Shown in pieces: positions 18,438-64,000 of a stretch of DNA of 64,000 nucleotides. A program made the position numbers and the translations under genes. The notes beneath the pieces were generated by a model. The model saw only the letters and a program-made list of their open reading frames with translations, did not search any database and was not told where the DNA came from. Origin of the DNA: Amphibalanus amphitrite (lineage: Eukaryota > Arthropoda > Thecostraca > Balanomorpha > Balanidae); assembly GCF_019059575.1 (NCBI RefSeq), contig NW_024882919.1, forward strand, positions 1 through 64,000, read 5' to 3'. Positions within the stretch are counted from its first letter, which is position 1, and every line of letters begins with the position of its first letter.

Positions 18438-19803
18438 GGACAAAAATAAAGAGGACTAAACCGCTCCCTTCCATATAAAAAGGTTCATACAGACACACAC
18501 ACACGCACGTCGGCCACAGTGTTGGCTCTGGGAGCTGACGGACTCTCTCGCTTCCTCTCACAGTGGGCCGCTCACAGGGACTCACGCTCGGACTCGCTCA
18601 CGTAACAGCAGGTACCCTCTATGACCACCTATATACAGATGAAGTGTGAGGCGCGGTGTGGGGGCGACCGGGTCCGATAGTTTGTACTCTGTGCGCGGCA
18701 GAAGCCGACGGTGGGCACGGGCCGCGGCCCTCCCCCGCCCGGACTGACCCCGGGTCACGGGGACCGTCCCGGGGAGAGGGGACGCGGCGACTGCTCTGAA
18801 AGGGTCGGATAGAACAATATTGGGGCGCCAGGCGCCTCGGCGCAGAAAATAATACCACCAATGTGAACAGTTACGCTGTGTTGTGAAACAGCCCGTGATT
18901 CATCCCAGCGTTATACGAATGTGGTGATTTGTCTGATTCGGATACCACACATTTTGCCATTGAGTAGACATCACATGATTACCATAAAATAGTCGATTTG
19001 ATATAGCATTACAAAATAATTTCGGTTTGAGGAGAGCCGCAGCTGCGTGCGGAGGGCCGGAGTGCGGTGATCGGGCGGGCGGCGCGCCGCTTCTGGCTGG
19101 CTCGGACTCACAAACTCACACATACTCACTAACACGCGCTGTCTCACTCGCACACACACTCTAGAGCAGGTCACAACCTAGTGTTTCCGCGTAGGGACGG
19201 CGGCGGCGGGCGCCGGCCAGCCCAGTTATGGAGCAGCGGGCGGCCGGACAGGGCGATCAGCCCCGCCCGGACCGCCGCCTCACAGTAGCCAACTCGACAA
19301 CAGCAACCGCGCGCGCCGGTATGGAGTCAAAACCGCCGGTTTGGTTTCAATATTGCACAAACACCTCTTTGCCAACGTAAAATAGCACTGCAAAAGTGTT
19401 TGCACACAACCGGATGGAAGAGCGGAAGATGGACAGCTGGAGACAACATCAGAATAAATAAAAGCGGAGCGCTCGCAACACATTTCGTCAATACAAGTAT
19501 GCGATGCAAACCATACAAGTTTGTACACAAATGAGATGTAAGTTTCACGAATAACAATGGTCATGAGCTACAAAAGCGAGGCCGTCATGGGAATAAAATA
19601 CAGCTCGGGCCTCGGTGAAGCGGTACATACACACTTAGTGTCCTCAGCACTGGGCCCATTAGCCCGCGGGCGCGGCCGCCTCAGAGGTCCTGTGACGTCT
19701 CACTTTCAGTATTTAGTCCGGTGACGTCACCACGGCCGGCGGCCCATCGCGCTCACACACAGACACACACACGGCGAGGGGAGAGCGACTGGCGCGCGGC
19801 GCG
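18438..19803 (-). other. EcR: EcR 3' UTR (inferred)
   Basis: This is the stretch between the EcR stop codon and the first good minus-strand AATAAA. It contains no protein-like frame. Short CA-rich runs occur at about 18,490 and 19,150. Confidence 0.45.
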
Positions 19804-55225
<35,422 letters not shown>

Positions 55226-56111
55226 GATAAGCGCCGTCACAGAGACGGTAGCCAGCGTGAGGCGGGCGGGGGCGGGGGCGGCTTAGCCAGCCCGCGCCAG
55301 CATCGCGCCGCGACCTCCTGCAGCCGGCGAGCGCCGCTCACACGCACTCTGGAACACACAGACAAACAGACAGGTCAGCACAGATCGGTGTGCACCCGGC
55401 AGGTCAACACGAGTCTCGACAACGACCACTTTCATCCATTGCCGGTAATGTCAAACAGGGAAGGATCGAACAGGATAGGGCCCAGCTACAAGCAAAGCCG
55501 GTAAGAAATAAGGCATGTGCATTCCAGACACAATCATTCGTGTCTTGATTCTCGCTATCGATTTTTGAGCAATCGATCGATATCCTATCTGGTATTACCG
55601 GCAGAGAGTAGCACCGGAGTAGTACCTCCATCGCCCGTCACGGTGTGATGGCGCCACCTGTCGGCTGCAGCCGCCGATACGCTGCAGGTCGTTCAAGGAA
55701 AGTGGCACGTGGCCGCTAGCCGAGCGCGGAGAAGTACAGCAAAAGGGTGGGATTTGATATTGCGGCCACGTAATTCGAGAGGAGGACTAGCGTACAGCTT
55801 CGGTAATTAGTGCATATGGACGCACGTCCGCACGGTAGGGACAACAAGGGCGCCAACAGGACGGTCAGGCGGTACCCATCGAGCTCCCAGCTCCACAGGG
55901 AACAGAGGGCGCTGACAGGGCGGCGGACGATGGTGATGGCCAGACTGCACAGATAATTACGCACAAAGACGCCGGGTACCGGGACTACCTCAAGGTAATC
56001 TGAACGGTTTTCTGTTATCGGCGAGCAGAAGAAAAAAGTGCTTGCTGGCGTTGGAACATCGTGTTACAGTGTGGTCAGAGAGGACTTCTGCGACCCAGGA
56101 TGGGCACCAGG
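55226..56111 (-). promoter_or_regulatory. EcR: proximal upstream region of EcR-A
   Basis: This is GC-rich near the exon (GGCGGGGGCGGGGGCGG at about 55,262) and more mixed beyond. The transcription start and any upstream 5' UTR exon cannot be placed. It is bounded upstream by the TTAA of a MITE at 56112. Confidence 0.35.
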
Positions 56112-56135
56112 TTAAAGGGACTATCCCACCTTTAA

Positions 56136-57325
56136 CCCGGCCGGGCCCAGGGGGTAATCCCAACCACCGCAGCCCGGGGGGGGGGCGTTTTTCGCCCCCC
56201 CCCCCTGTCTAACTCCGTAAATAAGGGAGCTACGGAAACAAAAGCGATACCAAACGAAAGGTCCTTACGAGACTATTCTAATGCACCTAAAATTTTTGAC
56301 CTCAGGTCAATTTTCAAGGTCAGAGGTCAAGGTCAAAGGCCAAAACCGGTACATGTGTAGTGATCTCAAAGTAAGCCTTCTAGAGGACGGCAGGCTGCAT
56401 CAAACCGGCAAAATTGGGTGTCAAACGAAAGAAGAGAATCTGAGGATTCTGAAAATGTGCTCCAAATTAAAGGTCAAGGTCAAGGTCACACTCAAAATTG
56501 ACCTCAAACTTGGCCCTTTTTCGCACATCTTGCGTGCTAACTTCCAAGATGTTTTGAAATGTTTTGAGGCTTATCAGTTCCCTATTTGTGGTTCATCTTA
56601 CGATACAAGGCTGCTCAAAGGTCAAGGTCACAGAAGAGTATCCCTGCTAGAGGCTATTTCACTGATTCAAGTTAGTAATAATAAATAAGACAATTTTGCC
56701 ATCCGGAAGCTCTAAATGAAGGCTTAGAGGAAAATAGATGCCAGATTCGTGATTAGCGGGTACAAATCCATCATAAACGACCTTTCATGTGTCAAGGTCA
56801 ACCAGAGGTCATTCGAGGTCACATGAGGTCAACATGAAACTTGACCTTTTCCGAACAAAATATATATCATTCGACGCGGCTTGACAAGGCGAATGCGATG
56901 GTACCACTGCCGTAGCTCAAGGACCATTTTTGTCGAAGTTATTTGCGAAAAACTAAAACCACATTTCGGGGTCGTTGACCTGACCTCTGACCTCAGGTCA
57001 CCAAAACTATTTTTCTATTTTTCTCTAGGTCAAACGCTACACAGCCGTGCTCGTTATTTGTCTTTATCTCTAAAACTCTATTTTTAGCAGCTATTTGAAG
57101 TTTGCGTCTGTGACGCCGAAGTTTGCCGTGCAGGGGTCTAGAAAAATGGACCTTGTGACGTCATCAAGGAGGCTAGGTCCAAATTTTTTGCTTCAGAAGA
57201 TGTCAAATTGATGGGAGAAAAGGTACTGAAAGTTTCGCCTTCCTATCCCTAAGCGTTTGGGAGTTATCGCAAATATTCGCCAGGGGGGGGGGCGAAAAAC
57301 GCCCCCCCCCCCGGGCCCGCGAGGG
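56136..57325. mobile_element. inner TTAA-flanked MITE nested in the previous one
   Basis: The ends begin CCCGGCCGGGCCCAGGGGG and, in complement, CCCTCGCGGGCCCGGGGGG. Each is followed inwards by a poly-G block and CGTTTTTCGCC. TTAA flanks both (56132-56135, 57326-57329). The body is rich in AGGTCA half-sites and has no transposase. The TTAA target and CCC start recall piggyBac-type elements. Confidence 0.8.
56304..56831 (+). promoter_or_regulatory. AGGTCA half-site arrays (DR0, DR1, DR4, DR5) upstream of EcR-A
   Basis: AGGTCA stands at 56304, 56317, 56324 and 56330 (DR1 then DR0), three times head to tail at 56471-56488, and at 56795, 56806, 56816 and 56826 with spacers of 5, 4 and 4 bases. 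All lie inside the inner MITE, 1.1-1.6 kb upstream of the EcR-A start codon. Binding by EcR/USP, HR3, E75 or RXR-type receptors is inferred from motif only. Confidence 0.5.
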
Positions 57326-58688
57326 TTAACATGGGGTTTGAGTTGAGATAGCCAAGTTTGCGGCGAGGTTCAGAAACCACTATCTATCTAGGTTGCAACC
57401 CCCGCGGCCTCTTGGTGTTGAAGAAATTCGTTCCCTTCATTTGAAAATGGGCCTTGTACAAGGCCCTACCTTCAACATGGAGCGACCGTTAGTGTGACGT
57501 CACCTCGTTTAGTCATTCTGATTTAAATGGGTTTGTTCGTTGAAAAATCGCTTAAAACTTGGTCTGAACTTTGTTGTGGTGCCTACAGAGTAAAAAGAAT
57601 CAGCTTTATGACAGTAATGTGGCCTGGGGAAGGAGGTAATTTTGGGCTGTGACGTCACATATTTGAAAGTTTGTGTTTGGAATATGGGAAGCCTAAGATG
57701 TTTAATGAAAAATAAATGCCAGAACCGTGTTCCTGGTCATCCAATCTATAAAGTCGGGCACAATTTAACTAGTTTTAACAACATTTTAGAAGGTGGGATG
57801 GTCCCTTTAACCCGCGACCTGGTGGGGGGGGGCTATTTTTTGCCCCCCCCCCCTCCAGACTTTTCGATATATCTCCAGAACCGCTGCGCCGATCGTCACC
57901 AAACTTTCAGTACCCTCCCGGACATCAATTTTACACATTGTGACCAAAAATTTTTCCAAAGGCTATGATAGGTTGGCCGGAAATGACGTCAGAGTGACGT
58001 CATGTTCTGCCGTTTTCGACCCAAAAAGGGTTTCGCGGGAAGAGCTGTCAGGCCTATAGCTTTGCAAATACAGAAAAATGATAAAGACATAAAAGCTGTA
58101 GAATTGACAGAACTACAAAACTGCTATCTCGGATTTTTGAAATTTTTGGATTTTGATCCCAAAAATCAAAAAATAGATTTTTTGGATATAATAGTCAAAA
58201 AATCCAAAAAGTTTTTTGAATTTCGCAAAAACCGGAATATATGTGATAGTCCTTACCGCTTTCCATCCACATACCAAATTTGAGATTGATACCTCTTTTT
58301 TTGGCGAAGTTATAGCGAAAAAACTGTTCAAAATTGATGACGTCAAATTTTCAAACTTAATTTTTAGCAATTCTAGACCCCGTAGCGCAAAACAAAGACC
58401 ACCATTAGACTCCCCGTGACGAGCTGCATCGAATAGATACCCATTTTATGCAAAACTATCAACTTTAAAATTTGACCTTTTTTGGCCTGACCTTGACCTG
58501 ACCTTGACCTGACCTTCACCAGAAAGTGACCTAAGCCGTACCTGATAGTCTTATAACCAACACCATTGAGATGGAAATGAAAAATTGGCCATAAAACATG
58601 CATCACACAACCTTAGTAAAGTTGGGTTCATGTGACCTGCCCTGTGACCCTTGGTGACCTGACCTGTGACCTGACCTGGTATTGTCAG

Positions 58689-58915
58689 TGTGGTGTCGCG
58701 CCACCTCTGCGCGGTGTTAATAACCGGGAGTTTGTGCGGACGCCGTCGGGGGCGCGCCAATCGCGGGTTGGCGCTGTGACGTCACGTCAGTCGCGCACCG
58801 GCGCCCGGCGAGGGGGGACGTATCGCCTGTTACGCGTGCACTGAGCCGAGAACGAGGAATACATCTCGTACCGTTCCGACTGTCTGTGCGCGGGGACTGA
58901 GATCACGACAGAACA
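58689..58915 (+). repeat. 5' LTR
   Basis: 227 bp, begins TGTGGTGTCGCG and ends ACAGAACA. It contains a perfect CRE palindrome TGACGTCA, a candidate promoter element. Confidence 0.88.
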
Positions 58916-59330
58916 CCTTGGCGACGAGTCGAACGGTTTTAAGCGCGGCGGTGCGGTGCGGCGGCCGGCGGGGCGCGGTAGTGTCGCGGACTCGGACGTG
59001 CCAGTGGCGTGTGGCGGAGTGCCGTGGACGGTCTGGGGACGTGCGGGACTCGTGACGGTTCGTGCGGTGCGGGTGGCAGTTTGCCGGAGACCCGTGGCCT
59101 GCGGCGGGTTGAGCCGTGGTGCGACCGAGACCCGGGTTGTGACGTCACTGACGGACCGACGCCATTTTTGGCGGAAGCAGCCAGCGCCGCGTGGCGGAGC
59201 GGCAGTGAACCTCTGGCGCCAGCTGACTGCGCTCGTCAGCTGTTGGAGAGGGGGAGAGCCGTACAAGCCTCGTCAGCTGTTGGAGAGGGGGAGAGCCGTA
59301 CGAGCCGTGCGGTCGGTCGGATAAACAATC

Positions 59331-61871
59331 ATGGCGGCGCCCATGCTCCCGGGCGTGGACCGGTTCGTGATGGGCGGTGACTTTGACCGGTGGCTCACGA
59401 GTGTGGACCTCTACCTGGATGCTTTGGATGTGACCAGCGAGGCGCGGAAGCGAGCCATGTTGTTGCATCTGATCGGTCCGGATCTGCAACAGGTGTTTGG
59501 CACGCTGCCAGAGCCGGTCGGGGTGGAGGGGGCGTATGAGATCAGCAAGGCCAAGCTGAGGGCCTACCTCACCCCTGCCCGCAACACCATCGCGGAAAAA
59601 CTGGCCTTCAGCACTATCCGGATGGAGGCTGGTGAGAAATTCGAGGCCTACCTGGCACGGCTGCGGGTGGCTGCGAACCGGTGCGGCTTCACTGGCCAGA
59701 GTGTGGACCAGGAGGTCCGGAATCAATGCCTGGCCGGCACCAAGGGTAAGCTACAGGAGCGGCTGCTGCAGCGGGCTGCTGAGCGTGGCGACCAGCTCAC
59801 TCTGCAGGATGTGGTGGCTGCTGCTACTGCCATGGAGCGGACGGAGGCCCTCATTGAGCAGATGCGGGGCCCCAGCTCAGCGGCTGAACCGGGACAGCTG
59901 GTGGCTGGGGCAGCCGGCCCAGCGGCTGAGCCTGTTCAGCTGGTGGCCGAGCGTCAGCTGACCTGCTACCGCTGTGGCCAGCCGGGTCACAGGAGAGCGG
60001 AGTGCCAGCACCAGCAACAGCAGCAGAGGACACCGACAAAGTGGCAGGGGCGTGGTCCGGTTTGCTACAAGTGCCGGCAGCCCGGGCACCTCAAGAAGAA
60101 CTGCAAGAGTAAGGTAGTTCCTGTCCCAGTGCAGGAAGTGTCCCAGCCCGAGACAGAGCTGTGGTGTGTGCACACTGTGCAGCAGGGTCAGGGGTCAGAG
60201 GCCAGTCACATGGCTCCACTGAAGATGACCCTACAGGTCAACGGCATGGACATGGAGTTTGTGGTGGACACGGGAAGCCCAGTGACCATCATAGGATCGG
60301 ACAGCAGTGTTCCAGGTCTGTGCTTACAGAGATCGGACTTGGTGCTGTCATCGTTCACTGGACATGCCATCCCTGTCAAGGGTGAGGCAGTAGTGAAGGT
60401 TCAGCGTGGCACAAAACAGAAGAACCTGCGTCTGGTGGTGGTCGACTTCCCCCAGCCAGTGAACCTGTTGGGCAGGGACTGGTTCGCGGCCCTGGGACTC
60501 GGCGCGCGCGGCGAGGTGCAGGTGACGGGCGGCCGAACGCTGGACGAGGTGCGTCCGACCCGGACTGCACTCAGGCGCGGGCTGATTTCTGAGGAGCGGC
60601 GGTCGGAGCAGCTGTGTTCTGAGCTCAATGAACGTCAGCGACAGCGGGAGGAGACGCGCTCCCGGGAACAGGCGCTCGGCGCCAGGCTGACTGAGCGGCA
60701 GCGGGAGCTCGACCGGCTCACCGCCGAGCTAGCGGCGTCAGTAGCCGAGCTGCGAGACAGGATCGGCCGGCTGGAACTGCAGGAGGGCCGGCTGCGCGAG
60801 CAGGAGGACCGGCTGCGCGAGCAGGACGCTCGGCTGGGCACGCTGACGGAGCACCTGCGGAGCCGCTGCGAGCAGCTGCACAGCGCGCAGGCGCAGCTGG
60901 AGGCGGCCCGACAGCAGGCGCGCCAGCAGACCGCCGAGACCGAGCGGCTAACGGAGCGACTACAGACTCTGCAGGCCGAGGCGTCTGCTGACGGAGTGTC
61001 GGAGCGAGCTGGAGGAGCAGTCGCAACTGATACAGGCGGCGCTGGAGAGGAGCGCCCCGCTCGAGTCCGACTACCGCCGCCGGGCGGAGGCCCTGCAGTT
61101 GGTGATGGCCGAGCGCCTCCCAGCGGCGCCTCACCGGAGGCAGGAGTGGGCAGCGGCGGCGGCGGCGGCCACGGAGCCGCCAGGCGGGCCGGTCTGGCTC
61201 GTGACGCCCATCGACGTGGGTGGACGGACGGCGGCGGCGCTGACAGCAGCAATGTCGGTGGCGGCGACCAAACAGCGCGCGCGGCTGTCAGCCGTGACGG
61301 CACGGACTGTGCGACCGGCGGCGGACCAGCCGCCGGCGGTGACAGTGACGACAGCGGCGGGTCGAGTTCCGCGGCCGGCGACGGACCAGCGGCCGCGGCC
61401 AGCAGCAGGGCCGACGCCGGGGAAACGCGTGCGGCACGTGGCGGCGGCTCGAACGGAGCGACCGGCGCCTCCAGTGGCGGCGCCGGCGGTGCCGGTGACC
61501 GCAGCGGAGCCGATGGTCGTGCTGGTGACCGCGGCGGAGCCGATGGTCGTGCTGGTGACCGCAGCGGAGCCGATGGTCGTGACGGTGACAACAGCGGACG
61601 TGAGGGTCACACCGGTGACCTCGGGGGCGAGGGTCGTGCCGGTGACCTCGGCGGTGTCTGCCGCACTGGTGACCTCGGTGGCGACGGCCGTACTAGTGGC
61701 GGTGGTGGCGGCGATCTTGTCGGTTACGGCGCGGACTCAGCGACCGGCGGCGGGGCAGCTGCCGGCGGCGACAGTGGCGGTTCGAGCTCACCGGTCGGCG
61801 ACGGAGCAGCTACCACCGGTTTGAGCTCGGCGGCCGGTGTCGGAGCGGCCAGGAGCAGCAGCCCGAGCTAG
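59331..61871 (+). CDS. gag-protease reading frame of the LTR element
   Basis: The frame has 846 codons. Residues 1-200 are a helical gag-like domain (MLPGVDRFVMGGDFDRWL...). Two CCHC knuckles (CYRCGQPGHRRAEC, CYKCRQPGHLKKNC) lie near residues 212 and 245. An aspartic protease signature (VVDTGSPVTIIG) lies near 313, and its second half is near 380-390 (NLLGRDWF). From about 415 an Arg/Glu/Leu/Gln-rich coiled coil follows, then a Gly/Ala/Ser-rich tail. The coiled coil and tail are not usual parts of gag-pro and may be captured sequence. Described as part of the element only. Confidence 0.8.
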   Translation: MAAPMLPGVDRFVMGGDFDRWLTSVDLYLDALDVTSEARKRAMLLHLIGPDLQQVFGTLPEPVGVEGAYEISKAKLRAYLTPARNTIAEKLAFSTIRMEAGEKFEAYLARLRVAANRCGFTGQSVDQEVRNQCLAGTKGKLQERLLQRAAERGDQLTLQDVVAAATAMERTEALIEQMRGPSSAAEPGQLVAGAAGPAAEPVQLVAERQLTCYRCGQPGHRRAECQHQQQQQRTPTKWQGRGPVCYKCRQPGHLKKNCKSKVVPVPVQEVSQPETELWCVHTVQQGQGSEASHMAPLKMTLQVNGMDMEFVVDTGSPVTIIGSDSSVPGLCLQRSDLVLSSFTGHAIPVKGEAVVKVQRGTKQKNLRLVVVDFPQPVNLLGRDWFAALGLGARGEVQVTGGRTLDEVRPTRTALRRGLISEERRSEQLCSELNERQRQREETRSREQALGARLTERQRELDRLTAELAASVAELRDRIGRLELQEGRLREQEDRLREQDARLGTLTEHLRSRCEQLHSAQAQLEAARQQARQQTAETERLTERLQTLQAEASADGVSERAGGAVATDTGGAGEERPARVRLPPPGGGPAVGDGRAPPSGASPEAGVGSGGGGGHGAARRAGLARDAHRRGWTDGGGADSSNVGGGDQTARAAVSRDGTDCATGGGPAAGGDSDDSGGSSSAAGDGPAAAASSRADAGETRAARGGGSNGATGASSGGAGGAGDRSGADGRAGDRGGADGRAGDRSGADGRDGDNSGREGHTGDLGGEGRAGDLGGVCRTGDLGGDGRTSGGGGGDLVGYGADSATGGGAAAGGDSGGSSSPVGDGAATTGLSSAAGVGAARSSSPS

Positions 61872-62009
61872 GGAATCGCTGTATGGTCAGTTAAATATGT
61901 GTGGACGCGAGCTATATTGCGTAGATCCGCGTTGGTTTGTGCTTTTCATCTTACTACCTGTTTCTCCTTTGTAAGTGGGGAAGTTTGTTCATTAGTAAGG
62001 GGGGCCGGG

Positions 62010-62236
62010 TGTGGTGTCGCGCCACCTCTGCGCGGTGTTAATAACCGGGAGTTTGTGCGGACGCCGTCGGGGGCGCGCCAATCGCGGGTTGGCGCTGTGA
62101 CGTCACGTCAGTCGCGCACCGGCGCCCGGCGAGGGGGGACGTATCGCCTGTTACGCGTGCACTGAGCCGAGAACGAGGAATACATCTCGTACCGTTCCGA
62201 CTGTCTGTGCGCGGGGACTGAGATCACGACAGAACA
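62010..62236 (+). repeat. 3' LTR
   Basis: Same 227 bp as the 5' LTR by eye. It is preceded by the purine run AAGGGGGGCCGGG and followed by the target duplication GTCAG. Confidence 0.88.
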
Positions 62237-62566
62237 GTCAGTGACCTCTTATAGCAACATATCTACTAGGCAACTGACGCCCTATCGCTAATTCTCGACA
62301 AAATGCGTTTTCCTTGGTGTTAGAGCGCATTCCCTAGAAGACCCGTGAACGGTGAAACATTTCATCTTTGACCTGACCTGTGACGTCATCGGTGACACCG
62401 AGGTCAATAAAATTTGGTTTCCCTCAACAAATTTGATAGGCCTTTCGAATGCCGTTTGAATTTTGCGGATCCGTCCAGTAGTTTCGGAGATACGAGGGGG
62501 GGGGCAAAAAATAGCCCCCCCCCACCAGGTCGCGTTATAAACAGACCCCACCAGGGCGCGGGTTAA

Positions 62567-64000
62567 CCTAGTGGAGGAGTTCCACACCTTGCCCCGTTCA
62601 GTGCCTCCGGTCAGGGTCTGATGACCCACGTGGCAACGCGGTCCCCGCTAAGCCTTCATCCTCGAGACATATGTAGCCTATGCCCCTGCCACTGTCGCTC
62701 AACGGAACATGAGATCATCAAAATTGTTAACAGAAAGCAAAAACATCGCCGTATTCTTAGAAGAATTTTGCGGTTTGAGACGCTGAGAACGGATCCCTCG
62801 GAAGAATCAACGACCGCTGACATTTAAATGCAATCGGTCATCGATGTCATGAAGGTTTCGTGACTCAAAAACATCTCGACTTTATTTTTACCTCTCTAAC
62901 TGACGACGATGAATCAGCGCTACCGGTAGACAAGCCCAATGCCCTGAGGTCAAAATACAGCGTTTCCAGAAGCGAGCCCTTACCCTAATTGCAGGTGATG
63001 TGTTGGATTCGGTTGGAATTTCCAGCGTTTGCCCACTGTTCGTGGACCGGACACAGCCACTGGACCGAGCAGTGACGTCACCGGTGACCGATGACGTCAC
63101 GTTGACCGCGCTATGACTCACTCAGTAAATACGGTAGCGGTTCGGCGGTCGGTCAGCCGTGCCGCCAGAAACCCATCGGCACTACGTGGAAACGAATCCG
63201 CTGTTAGACCACTGCCACTAACTTGAACTATGACGGCTAGCAAAATAAATAAAGACAAAGACGCATTAGGACTGCTCAACAGTCCCGACCAGTTGTAATG
63301 ATGATGTGGATTCTGTAGCCTGCCCCGTTCACGCATGGGAAGAAAAGTACGACAGTTCGCCCCAGCCAGAGCCCATGTCATGTAATGTCACTGTCGGATC
63401 TCTGGGGCGTTAACAGTCGAGCAGCAGCTCGGTAAAAAACCAGGCCACGGGGCGGACACATCTCTGCGTTTACTGGGTCAAACGGTTCGTCTCACCCCGG
63501 CCGTGGCGGGCGAAACCGAGCGTTCGCTCCGCTGTGGTCTGCAGCGACACTGTAACCGGGGGCCGAGGTGCAGCAAACACTACGGTTATTCTCACACGCC
63601 GTATTTACAAAACGCTTCACGCTGCACTACCGTACGATGCCAAGCTCGTGGTGAGTTTGCACACGGCACGCCGAGGCGAGTAGCAACAGATCGAAGCATG
63701 ACGCCGAGGGGCCTCACCCGGCCTGGCCTCACCACTCACCAGCCGGAGCAGAGCGGCTGCCAACAGCGACAGTGACCGAGTTTCACGGTCAGAGAGGCCG
63801 GCGGGGAGGGTCGGCCACTGCAGGTCAGACGTTGCTAGGGGAGGTCAAGGTCTGAGCGGGGAAACACAGGGGCGCGGGCTTCTCTTAGGAAACCCTGACG
63901 ATGCTGGTCCACCTGAGACGCTCTCCGACCAGCGTGCCAGGTCAGCAGCGCCGCCCAGGTTTGGTATCACTGACTGGCGTCGGTATCAGAGCAGCCGGCG
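62567..64000. other. right flank, nothing recognised
   Basis: No exon with both splice sites and no repeat ends were found. It is probably intergenic or an upstream intron. Confidence 0.45.

Larger units (their letters stand above)
56116..57806. mobile_element. outer TTAA-flanked MITE upstream of EcR-A
   Basis: The ends AGGGACTATCCCACCTT (56116-56132) and the complement of AAGGTGGGATGGTCCCT (57790-57806) match 16 of 17. TTAA lies outside both (56112-56115, 57807-57810). It carries another TTAA element inserted within a few bases of its left end. No transposase. Confidence 0.75.
58689..62236 (+). mobile_element. non-autonomous LTR retrotransposon, gag-protease only, young
   Basis: Two 227-bp direct repeats (58689-58915, 62010-62236), TG...CA, look identical by eye. 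They are flanked by the 5-bp duplication GTCAG (58684-58688, 62237-62241). The leader starts CTTGGCGACGAG, as at the primer-binding site of many Ty3/Gypsy-type elements, and a purine run precedes the 3' LTR. One long frame encodes gag with two zinc knuckles and an aspartic protease. No reverse transcriptase, RNase H or integrase region is present. The structure looks whole for a non-autonomous element and, judged by LTR identity, recent. Confidence 0.88.
57811..62562. mobile_element. third TTAA-flanked MITE, split by an LTR element
   Basis: The left end CCCGCGACCTGGTGGGG plus a poly-G block and CTATTTTTTGCC is matched in complement at the right end, which has a short extra segment. TTAA flanks are 57807-57810 (shared with the neighbouring MITE) and 62563-62566. 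Without the LTR insertion it would be about 1.2 kb. TGACCT arrays occur at 58,471-58,535 and 58,629-58,680. Confidence 0.8.

Noticed and set aside
60635-61591. Minus-strand 318-codon Pro/Ser-rich frame
   Set aside because: It is antisense to the GC-rich end of the LTR element frame and open through composition only.

Overview
The window is animal nuclear DNA and most likely arthropod, probably crustacean. It has split genes with GT-AG introns, an ecdysone receptor, many GA microsatellites, minisatellites and short DNA transposons. There is no bacterial-style gene packing, and I saw no rRNA gene, CRISPR array or intact tRNA gene. The exact taxon cannot be fixed from the sequence.

Layout. (1) Positions 1-3,400 hold non-coding DNA and a 1.8 kb non-autonomous hAT transposon with an exact 8-bp target duplication, filled with a 20-bp minisatellite. 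(2) Positions 3,600-4,800 hold the 5' part of an unrecognised minus-strand gene and a probable divergent promoter shared with the next gene. (3) Positions 5,760-11,429 (+) hold a five-exon C2H2 zinc-finger gene of 1,068 codons whose phases all close; it resembles ZNF532/592/687. (4) Positions 11,430-15,600 are intergenic and repeat-rich. (5) Positions 15,606-17,901 (+) hold a small coiled-coil gene I do not recognise, with a poly(A) signal at 18,230. (6) From 55,225 down to 18,432 (-) the window is dominated by the ecdysone receptor gene EcR. It meets the coiled-coil gene tail to tail. (7) Positions 56,112-62,566, directly upstream of the EcR-A-type first exon, are a nest of TTAA-flanked MITEs, one of which carries a young non-autonomous LTR element. 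(8) The last 1.4 kb shows nothing I can name.

EcR is the centre of interest. Three candidate first exons (EcR-A-like at 54,883-55,225, a 469-codon exon at 48,634-50,041, and an EcR-B-like exon at 42,582-42,918) all end in phase 1. All can therefore join the same DNA-binding-domain exon at 33,570-33,728. Two homologous phase 0-0 exons (26,124-26,276 and 24,207-24,362) encode alternative versions of ligand-binding-domain helices 3-5 and look mutually exclusive. The splice donor after the P-box has been tandemly copied into a 33-bp minisatellite. Use of the second donor would insert 11 residues in frame and duplicate the CxxCKG motif. All isoform sums close without a frameshift (for example 526, 881 or 524 residues with the canonical exon). 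The TTAA elements near the EcR first exons carry arrays of AGGTCA half-sites, including DR4 and DR5 spacings, which are the kind of site nuclear receptors bind.

All gene models rest on reading frame, splice consensus and remembered family sequences. No transcript or database evidence was available.
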